Below, in pieces: positions 24,434 to 31,634 of a stretch of DNA of 61,507 bases. Source of the DNA: Puniceicoccaceae bacterium (GTDB taxonomy: Bacteria; Verrucomicrobiota; Verrucomicrobiia; Opitutales; Opitutaceae); the NCBI GenBank assembly GCA_007695295.1, contig REEB01000214.1:1-61507 (forward strand). Reading direction: 5' to 3'. The notes under the pieces were generated by a model. It ran no database searches. It was not told the DNA's origin and was given only the letters and a program-made list of their open reading frames with translations. The position numbers and the translations under genes were made by a program. The number at the start of each line of letters is the position of its first letter. Within the stretch, counting starts at the first letter, position 1.

Positions 24434-27400
24434 CTACTGCGTTGATGGATCCGGCAGGGCGTAAATTTCGACCAGGCCGATGCCTTCCTGGCCGTCGACG
24501 TCCCGGAGCTGAAGGGTGAACGCCCCCGGCTCCAGCGCCATCAGCAGAGAGGCCTCTTCATCCAGCTTGGGCGCAAAAGGGGAGGTCGCGGCGAGATCGG
24601 CATCTTCGCCTTCCTTCCAAGCAGCGTTGGTGGCCAGCGCCGTGCTGCCGGAAAAGAGAGTGATCCGGGGATCGGCAAGAGCCCCGGAGCCAAAAAACTG
24701 CGCCAGGGAGGGACCGATCCCATTGAGTTGAAAGTAGCCGGTGCCGGTGCCGCCGATGACAAGGCCGCCGATGAGTTGCCGGGCGCCGGTGGCGACACGG
24801 GCCCGGGCGGAGAGATTGGTCAGGCGCGAACTTTCGGAGCCGCTGCCCTCGATGGCATCCCGATCAAAAATCTCCATCAGCCCGATGCCCTCGCCGCCAT
24901 CGACCCCGGAGAGGTGCACGGTGTAGACACCGGGGTCGAGGGTGACGACCAGAGCAGCCTCGCCGGGATGGTCGTTGCTGAAGCCGAAGTCCTCCAGACC
25001 TTCGGAAGACTCGCCGAGGTTGAGCCAAGAGGTGTTTGCGGTGATGAGTCCGTCCGAGCCGAAAAGCTGCAGGCGGGGGTCGGCAAGCACCGGCGACCCG
25101 AGCGCTCCCTCGGGAAGCGAAGGGCCTTTGCCGGTCAGGATGAGCGTGCGCGGCCCCTGCCCCTCGATGACAAAACCACCGATCAACACCCCCGCCCCGG
25201 AACCAACTTGGGCGCGGGCGGAAAGGTTCAACAACTGGGCGGAAGAAACCGAGCCTTGGCCCGGCGGCGGGAAGGACGGGGTGGATCCGCCGGTCGTGAT
25301 CTGGAGCGTTTTACCCAAAAACACACTCCAGCCCGCGCCGGAAATTTCCAGGGTGATGCCGGCAGATCCGGGTTCGGAGAAAATGGCCGTGAATTCCTGG
25401 CCGGCGGCCCCCGAGGTCACGGCGGGCGGAGAGCCGGGAGCGAGCGACCAGCGGTAGGTGATTTCAGGCGGAGGAGACCCGTCAAAACCGACCGCGAGGC
25501 GGAGTTCGCTGCCAGGCATGGGTTCACCGGCCTTGAGTTCGAGGTCGAGGCCGGTCGTGACTCCGCTGCGCCGGAGCGGCTGCAGGAGGAGGAGCGCGAT
25601 TTCGGTGGGAGTCAGCTCCCGATCGTAAATGCGCACTTCATCAAGGGTGCCATGCCAGGCGCGGGTGCCTTCGCCGTTTTCGCCGAGATAGCCGGTGCCG
25701 GCGCTACTGCGCTGCACGCCGGTGGGATTGACCTGCACCCCCACCACCTGGGGCTCCCCATCGAGGTAGAGCCGGGGGAAGCCGCCCGGCACGGTGCTGT
25801 CGTAGGTGGCCGCGGTATGCGTCCAGGCATGTCGCCGGACGCCTTTGGGCGGGGAATACCAGACGCCGTCCTGGTTGGTTTTTTCAGCAAAGAATTTCAA
25901 GGTGTCGTCATTGGCGTCTTCCCCGCCGAACTGCTGCCCGTAGTAGAGCAGGTAATTGGGGAGGTTGATGATGCGGGGAAAGATGCTGTTGCCGGCGGAC
26001 TCGGCCCGGGCCCATGCGGCCAAGGTCATCCGGGTGAGCTGGGGGGCGCTGAAGGAGATTTTGGAGGAGACGCCGTCGAAATAAGCGGCCCGGCCGACCA
26101 GGCCCTGATCGACGCGGCTCGCTCCCTGGAGCTGCCCATGACGGCCGCTTCCGCTCTGGTCGAGGGCATTGCCGCCCGCTTCGTCGAAGGTCCAGTGGGC
26201 GACGAGGCCGTTTTCCACCGCGGGGATCGGCCCGACCACCACGACCCGGTCGGCGGAACCGGAGGCATCTCCCGCCTTCGCCTCGACCCGCAGGCGGTAA
26301 ACCCCGTCACCGGTGAAGGTGGCCTGGGTGGAAGCGGCGTCGACCGGGTCGAATCCGACTGATCCACCCTCGATCACCGACCAGGCGTAGCTGACACTTC
26401 CGGCGGCGGCACCACCCACTTGGACGTCGAGAGGCAGGGGGTGGCCGGAGTCCGGCAGGTGCACGATCCGGCCGGCGGGACGGACGACCTCAACCTCCAG
26501 CTTGGCCGGATCCATGCCCAGCAGGCGCCGGACGTTGAGGCGGCCGCCCGAGGAGACCCGGTTGATCAGCAACGGCTGCGGATCGACCGACTCGAGAAGC
26601 CGGGTGCGGGCTTGTTGCCAGCTGAGGGTGGGCTCGGCGGCGGCGAGCAAAGCGAGGGCTCCGGCGACCATTGGCGTGGCCATGGAGGTGCCGCTCTTGT
26701 AGTCGTACCCGCCGCCGGGGATGGTTGAGTAGATGGCGGTCCCGGGCGCGGCGAGGTGCACGGAGGATTGGCCGTAGTTGGAAAAGCTCGACAACCGGTC
26801 GGCGGTGTTGGACGAGGCCACCGCGATGATGTTGGCGACATTGTAGCTGGAGGGGTAGTGCGGGGTGGAGTCGTTGTTGGTGCTTTCATTGCCCGCCGCG
26901 GCCACGAAAAGGATGCCGGCATCGCGGGAGCGGGCGATGGCGGAGCGGCTCAAGCTGCTGAAACTCTCCGACCCGTAGGAATTGTTTGTCGCCACCACCC
27001 GGATACCGCGGTTGCGCAGGTCGGTGGTGTAGTCGAGGGCCTGGATGGTGAGTGAATTGGGGAACCGGCGGTCGCCGACCCGCAGGGCAATCAGCCGCAC
27101 CGTCCAGTTCATCCCCACAATGCCGCGATTGTTGTTGCCGACGGCGCCGATGGTTCCGGCCACGTGGGTGCCGTGGCCTTCGAGATCGCGGGGGTCGTTG
27201 TTCTTGTCCACGAAGTCCCAGCCGTTGATGTCGTCGACAAAGCCATTGCCGTCATCATCGATCCCGTTGGCGGGGGTTTCGCCGGGGTTGATCCAGCGAT
27301 TGGGGCGCAGGTCCGGGTGCTGGAGGTCAATGCCGGAGTCGATGACCGCGACGGCGACCTGGGCGCTGCCGGTGGTGGTGCGCCAAGCGGCGGGAGCCTC

Positions 27401-28138
27401 GACCCGGGTGAGCCCCCAGAGCTCGGCGGGCCGCCAGTCGTTGGGCAGGTTTCCGGGAAAATGAACGAAATCCGGCTCGGCTTCGAGACCAGGAAAGGCC
27501 TCGGCCAGGACGGCGAGGGCTTCCGGCACGGCATCGAGCGTGACTTTTGGCAGACGGAGTTGGACCACGGGCGAGGTGGGGGTGAGCCGCTCCGCCGGGT
27601 AGCCGAGGCCGGCGAGGGCTTGGAGCACGTCCTCCCGGCTGACTCCTTCGGGAATGCCGACGGCCAGGCGATCCGCCAGCATGGCCTGGCTGGAAACGGG
27701 CCGCAGGTCGCGCCCGTTTTCTGCAAGGGTGAAACGCTCTTCGAGCCGGTAATAGCGGAAGGGATCGTCCTCGTCCTCGAAGAGGCGAAGGCGCAGCAAT
27801 AGTCCATCGGGCAAGACCTCGAAACGCTCCGCGAGCAGGGTCGCTCCGGCGAAGTTTTGATCGAATCGGGTCGGCGGCAGGCCGCCGAAATCACCGAGGC
27901 CGTCCTCACCCGCGGTCGCTGCGGTCAAATCCGGCGGGGACGCTCCCGCCGCTTCACGATCAACGCCTTGGGAAACAGGCGCAAGGATGGGTTCCGCCCC
28001 GAAGGAAGACTCCGGCAAAGCCCTCGGGGCGACCCACTGCAGGCCGACGGCCGCCAGAACGGCGAGGGCAAATCCTATAAAGAGGCGACGCACCATTTCA
28101 AAATGTCGTCCTAATTTGAGCTGAATTGAGTCCGGCAT
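24434..28138 (-). CDS. Secreted multidomain subtilisin-like (S8) protease with LamG and tandem C-terminal repeats
   Basis: The 1234 aa protein has an N-terminal membrane or signal segment (residues 17-35) and a pro-region up to about 240. The peptidase S8 domain has D267 (VAVIDSGID), H322 (EGHGTHVAGT), oxyanion N417 (AAAGNES) and S485 (SGTSMATPMVAGA). An insertion with NGIDDDGNGFVDDINGWDF looks calcium-binding. Downstream are a PKD/Ig-like domain (about 555-635), a LamG-like domain starting VAHWTFDEAGGNALDQSG, another Ig-like segment, and two tandem copies of a repeat (LSARAQVGSGAGVLIGGFVIEG... and LSARARVATGARQLIGGLVIGG...), each ending GEGIGLMEIF or QEGIGLVEIY. I know this repeat from large verrucomicrobial secreted proteins, and its function is unknown. 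ATG 28096 is an alternative start. Confidence 0.92.
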   Translation of the reverse strand: MPDSIQLKLGRHFEMVRRLFIGFALAVLAAVGLQWVAPRALPESSFGAEPILAPVSQGVDREAAGASPPDLTAATAGEDGLGDFGGLPPTRFDQNFAGATLLAERFEVLPDGLLLRLRLFEDEDDPFRYYRLEERFTLAENGRDLRPVSSQAMLADRLAVGIPEGVSREDVLQALAGLGYPAERLTPTSPVVQLRLPKVTLDAVPEALAVLAEAFPGLEAEPDFVHFPGNLPNDWRPAELWGLTRVEAPAAWRTTTGSAQVAVAVIDSGIDLQHPDLRPNRWINPGETPANGIDDDGNGFVDDINGWDFVDKNNDPRDLEGHGTHVAGTIGAVGNNNRGIVGMNWTVRLIALRVGDRRFPNSLTIQALDYTTDLRNRGIRVVATNNSYGSESFSSLSRSAIARSRDAGILFVAAAGNESTNNDSTPHYPSSYNVANIIAVASSNTADRLSSFSNYGQSSVHLAAPGTAIYSTIPGGGYDYKSGTSMATPMVAGALALLAAAEPTLSWQQARTRLLESVDPQPLLINRVSSGGRLNVRRLLGMDPAKLEVEVVRPAGRIVHLPDSGHPLPLDVQVGGAAAGSVSYAWSVIEGGSVGFDPVDAASTQATFTGDGVYRLRVEAKAGDASGSADRVVVVGPIPAVENGLVAHWTFDEAGGNALDQSGSGRHGQLQGASRVDQGLVGRAAYFDGVSSKISFSAPQLTRMTLAAWARAESAGNSIFPRIINLPNYLLYYGQQFGGEDANDDTLKFFAEKTNQDGVWYSPPKGVRRHAWTHTAATYDSTVPGGFPRLYLDGEPQVVGVQVNPTGVQRSSAGTGYLGENGEGTRAWHGTLDEVRIYDRELTPTEIALLLLQPLRRSGVTTGLDLELKAGEPMPGSELRLAVGFDGSPPPEITYRWSLAPGSPPAVTSGAAGQEFTAIFSEPGSAGITLEISGAGWSVFLGKTLQITTGGSTPSFPPPGQGSVSSAQLLNLSARAQVGSGAGVLIGGFVIEGQGPRTLILTGKGPSLPEGALGSPVLADPRLQLFGSDGLITANTSWLNLGESSEGLEDFGFSNDHPGEAALVVTLDPGVYTVHLSGVDGGEGIGLMEIFDRDAIEGSGSESSRLTNLSARARVATGARQLIGGLVIGGTGTGYFQLNGIGPSLAQFFGSGALADPRITLFSGSTALATNAAWKEGEDADLAATSPFAPKLDEEASLLMALEPGAFTLQLRDVDGQEGIGLVEIYALPDPSTQ

Positions 28139-28316
28139 GTTCCCGCCGGCTCAGACGAATGAAATCCGGTTTGCGTCCCGGGTCAAATTGCCGGAAGGGC
28201 GGCGGCGGAAAACGGTTTTGGCCAAATTCTGCAACTGCGGGCCGTTCGGCGGGGTAATGAGGATAGAAAACGCGTTCAACCGCACACCGCACCATCCAAC
28301 TCAACCCCCTCCAACG

Positions 28317-28874
28317 ATGCCAAACTCCACGCCACTCACCATCCTGCTCGCCGCCGCCATGCTCGCGGCCGTCCCTCTCGGAATCGCCGGGACCGACCCC
28401 GGTCGAATCGATCTGCCCAAGCTTTACCCCGCGGCCAAAGGCGGCACCTGTGTGCAGATCAATCTGCCGCCGAGCGTCCTCCGGATTTCCGCGGCCATCG
28501 TCGGGCGGTCCGATCCCCATCTCGCGGATATCATTCGCGGCCTCCACCACGTGCAGGTCCACGTGACCGAGCTGGACAACGCCGGCCGCGAATCCGCGCT
28601 CGACCAAATCGCCTCGCTCCAGGACCGGCTCGAAGCCGAGGGCTGGGTCCGTACGGTGGAGGTACGGGAAGGCGACGGAACCCACGTCGGCATCCATCTC
28701 CGCCTGGGAGAGGAGGACCGCATTTACGGCCTTGTGGTCACAGTGGTGGACGCGGTCCGGGAAGTGATCGTGGTTAATATTGCGGGCTCCATCCATCCCG
28801 AACAACTCGCGGCTGTCGCCGAACGACTGCCCATCGAGCCGTTGCGGCGTGCGGCGGCCGCTGTCGGCGGCTGA
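28317..28874 (+). CDS. DUF4252-like secreted protein
   Basis: The 185 aa protein has a signal peptide (LTILLAAAMLAAVPLGIAG), then a domain with LDQIASLQDRLEAEGWVRTVEVREGDGTHVGIHLR and VVDAVREVIVVNIAGSIHPEQLAAVAERL, which fits the DUF4252 pattern ending in 'vvnv.G.id...l..l'. DUF4252 proteins are small exported proteins often found with ECF sigma factors. None is seen here. ATG 28317 is chosen because it begins the signal peptide. It is divergent from the S8 protease and followed by a second similar gene. Confidence 0.72.
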   Translation: MPNSTPLTILLAAAMLAAVPLGIAGTDPGRIDLPKLYPAAKGGTCVQINLPPSVLRISAAIVGRSDPHLADIIRGLHHVQVHVTELDNAGRESALDQIASLQDRLEAEGWVRTVEVREGDGTHVGIHLRLGEEDRIYGLVVTVVDAVREVIVVNIAGSIHPEQLAAVAERLPIEPLRRAAAAVGG

Positions 28875-28906
28875 AGCCACACCGCCCCAAGGCCCCGCTA
28901 CCCGCC

Positions 28907-29554
28907 GTGTCCACTCAGCCCTACCCCCTTTCCCGCTCCCGTCCCGGGGCGCTCCTCGCCCTCGGCACCACCGCGCTGCTGTTGGCGGCCCTGGTTTATG
29001 GGGTTCGTCACTGGACGAAGCTGTATTCGCTGGCACCCGACACCCGGCTGATGAGCGAAACGCTCGCTGCGGAGCCGGAAGGGGGGCACGGCATTCGTCT
29101 CAGCGCGGGTCCGTTGGCCATCGCCCTGCTGCGGCATGGACTGGCGCGCACGGATCTTCCTCCTGAAGTCAGGAAAGTATCGGCGGCCCTGAGTGCCGCC
29201 CGGGTCAGCCTGCACCGATCAGCCGGCGGTATTTCACCGGTAGACCTGGGAGCGGAGGAACTGGCCGAACTCGACCGGGTGATGGCCGGGCGAGGCTGGC
29301 AGCGCCTGGTGACCATTTACCAAGGCGAGACGGCCGTGATCGGCTACTGGCGGGAACCGGAGGGCGCCGGCGGCGGCAGCATTTGCTTCGCGGTGAAAAA
29401 CCCGTCCATCCTGCTGGTGGCGGCGGCCCGACTGCGAGCGGATCAGTTCCTCATCCTGCCGCGTGACCGGGAGGTTTCCTGCTCGGGCAGCGGCGTAGGC
29501 CGGGTACAAATCGGCATCGTGGCCGCCGGGTCGCCCGGCTGGGGACGTTGGTAA
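28907..29554 (+). CDS. Membrane-anchored protein related to the preceding DUF4252-like gene
   Basis: The 215 aa protein has a hydrophobic N-terminal anchor (ALLALGTTALLLAALVYGV). Its middle resembles the preceding protein in arrangement: SAARVSLHRSAGG, then LDRVMAGRGWQRLVTIYQGETAVIGYWR, then a C-terminal ICFAVKNPSILLVAAARLRADQFL in place of the 'vvnvaG' strand. It therefore looks like a diverged DUF4252-type paralog. The start is GTG 28907, 32 nt after the upstream gene, so the two are probably co-transcribed. Function unknown. It is convergent with the heparinase-like gene, with a 21-nt gap. Confidence 0.62.
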   Translation: MSTQPYPLSRSRPGALLALGTTALLLAALVYGVRHWTKLYSLAPDTRLMSETLAAEPEGGHGIRLSAGPLAIALLRHGLARTDLPPEVRKVSAALSAARVSLHRSAGGISPVDLGAEELAELDRVMAGRGWQRLVTIYQGETAVIGYWREPEGAGGGSICFAVKNPSILLVAAARLRADQFLILPRDREVSCSGSGVGRVQIGIVAAGSPGWGRW

Positions 29555-29575
29555 GAGCCGGTGGCGGGGCTGGTA

Positions 29576-31423
29576 TCAGCTCCCACCCGCAGGCGCCAGG
29601 CTCGCCTGCCAGTCCTGCCAGACCGGATCGTCAGGGGCGGGAGCCTCGGCCTCCGGGAAAAGGCCCACCGTCCAGGACAGCTCTCCCGCCGCCGGGGCGC
29701 TGGCGGAAAAAGTCAGCAGCGACAGGCCGGGATTGTTGGAATCCCACTCGGCCGGGGGTTTTGAGGCATCGATCACCTCCCACGGACCAATCCCCTCGCC
29801 CCGGGCGACCAAACGCAACTCCCGGTCCTCCTGGCGCAGAACGGCCACCGCTCCTTCGATCTCGATGGAGGCGCGGGTTGCCATCGCCCAGCGGACGACG
29901 GCCCCTTTTCGAAGTCCCGCCAGTTCATCACGGCAGAGCATCCGGCGCCGCTCGGGGAGGGCGAAAACGCGGCGCACCCGGGCCGCATGGTCGGCATAGA
30001 GGGAGGTCAAATCCACGATCGTCCGTGGAAACGACCCGCCGCGGTGGTCCACGATCTCCGCCCGCCCCGCGGCCACCTGGAGGCCGCCGTCGATCGCCAG
30101 GGTGGAGTGGCTGAGGCTGTTGAGCCGGAAAACCCGCCAGCGGTCACTGTCCTGGTCCGAGGACCAGAGTTTCATCCCCCGGGCTTCAAGGCCGTGGTAG
30201 GGCTCCATGCCCAAATCCACCGCCCAGCGCACCCCGGCGGCTTCGAACACGAAGCCGCCCCCATCCATGTGGCCGTGCGGGCCGGCCGGCGAACCGGCTT
30301 TGATGCCCAAGTAGAGGGCTCCGCGGTCCTCCCAGTCCGACCGGTGCATCGCCACGGGCACGGCACCCTCGATCGTGCTCCAGTCGAGGCCGGGTGCGGA
30401 GGCCGGTTTATCTGCTTCGGGCAGCCAGAGCAGCGCAAAGGGGAAGTCATAGGAGCGCCAGTCCCCCGCCCCTTGGCCGCACATGAGCTCGGCCTCGGCG
30501 GACCAGGCCGGAAGGAGCGGCGTCCCGAAACGGCGGGCAAACCAGAGCAAACCCGGGCAGCGGCGGGAAGACTCCGCGCCGTCGGCGAAATTAAACACCT
30601 GCAAGGTCGGGCCGGTGGCGTGGAGCAGAAAATCGCCGGCGGCCCGGAAGCCCGGCAGCCGGTCGAGCCCGAAATCGGTCCCCAGAAATGCTTCCAGCAC
30701 CTCGATAAGGACGGCGTTGTAGGTGGTGCCGTAGGACCAGTACCCGGGTCCTTCGGGATAACCGCCGTCGGGCGCGTAGGCGGCCATGGAGAGGGGAACT
30801 TCCGCAACCGCCCGCCACAGGGTTTGCCGGGCCACTTCGGGGAAGCGATCCGCCACCGCCACGGCTGCCGCGGCCAGTCCTCCATGGCAGACTTGCCCCC
30901 AATTGTTGGACATCGTCTTCCAGGCCAGCCCCGGCACCAATGCCTTGTCCAGCAGGGCCTGGGCGATCCGGTTTCGGTTCTCCTCTCCGATCCGGTCATG
31001 ACACCAGTCCAGACCCACCGCCACCGCCAGGGCCAGTTCCGCGGTGTCGAGAAAGTGGGGCGGGTTCCAGTCGGGAAAATCCGCCAACGCGACCAACTCC
31101 CGCTCCACCCGCCGGGCAAATGCCTCCTCCCCGGTGATCCGCCCAGCCAGGGAAAGCGCCAACACCCGCCGGACCGCTTCCCGCGACACCGCCAGCAGGC
31201 GACGCCCCTCCAGTGTGCGTTTCAGCAAAGGTGCCTCCTCGAGCGCGCGAGCCTCGGTCAGAATGCGCTGAAAGACCACCCGGGGCCCGGGCTCGGAGGC
31301 AGTCCGCCGGGCCAGTGCCTCCAGGTCCGCCGCCCGCCGCAGGACCCGGGGCCGCTCCATCGCGGCATTGGCAAGGGCGGCTTCCATTACTTCCACAGTG
31401 GTGATGTTGGGCTGGGCGGACAT
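29576..31423 (-). CDS. Heparinase II/III-like (alginate-lyase-type) protein
   Basis: The 615 aa protein has an alpha-toroid N-terminal half (AVAVGLDWCHDRIGEENRNRIAQALLDKAL, NNWGQVCHGGLAAAAVAV, YAPDGGYPEGPGYWSYGTTY) and a beta-sandwich half (GSPAGPHGHMDGGGFVFEAAGVRWAVDLG, LSHSTLAIDG). The NNW, PEG.GYW.Y and H.H.D/GGF motifs are those of heparinase II/III and alginate lyase PL15/17 families, with catalytic Asn, Tyr and His. There is no obvious signal peptide from ATG 31423, which is odd for a polysaccharide lyase. It may act on imported oligosaccharides, or its true start may lie upstream. The substrate is unknown. Confidence 0.83.
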   Translation of the reverse strand: MSAQPNITTVEVMEAALANAAMERPRVLRRAADLEALARRTASEPGPRVVFQRILTEARALEEAPLLKRTLEGRRLLAVSREAVRRVLALSLAGRITGEEAFARRVERELVALADFPDWNPPHFLDTAELALAVAVGLDWCHDRIGEENRNRIAQALLDKALVPGLAWKTMSNNWGQVCHGGLAAAAVAVADRFPEVARQTLWRAVAEVPLSMAAYAPDGGYPEGPGYWSYGTTYNAVLIEVLEAFLGTDFGLDRLPGFRAAGDFLLHATGPTLQVFNFADGAESSRRCPGLLWFARRFGTPLLPAWSAEAELMCGQGAGDWRSYDFPFALLWLPEADKPASAPGLDWSTIEGAVPVAMHRSDWEDRGALYLGIKAGSPAGPHGHMDGGGFVFEAAGVRWAVDLGMEPYHGLEARGMKLWSSDQDSDRWRVFRLNSLSHSTLAIDGGLQVAAGRAEIVDHRGGSFPRTIVDLTSLYADHAARVRRVFALPERRRMLCRDELAGLRKGAVVRWAMATRASIEIEGAVAVLRQEDRELRLVARGEGIGPWEVIDASKPPAEWDSNNPGLSLLTFSASAPAAGELSWTVGLFPEAEAPAPDDPVWQDWQASLAPAGGS

Positions 31424-31634
31424 GGCGATGGCTTGAAGTTGGGGGGCGGCCGTCGCCCTGGCAACCCGGGAGCCTGTCCTCGGCCCGGCATCACGCGGAA
31501 CCCCGCCGCGAAATAGGCCTTTCGGACTATTGCGCCCGGCATCGACTTTGCTTAAAACCAAGGCCGACAGGCTAGACGCTGCCGAACCCCGTCGGCAATC
31601 CACCCCAGCTGCCCCACGGCACTAAGCTGGTTCC

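Noticed and set aside
24728-26362. Long plus-strand frame antisense to the protease gene
   Set aside because: The opposite strand has the coherent LamG, Ig-like and repeat domains. This frame is Gly/Ala/Asp-rich without any motif.
27400-28138. PEP-CTERM or other C-terminal sorting signal in the large protease
   Set aside because: The C-terminus ends in the repeat unit (EIYALPDPSTQ) with no PEP motif, membrane helix or basic tail.
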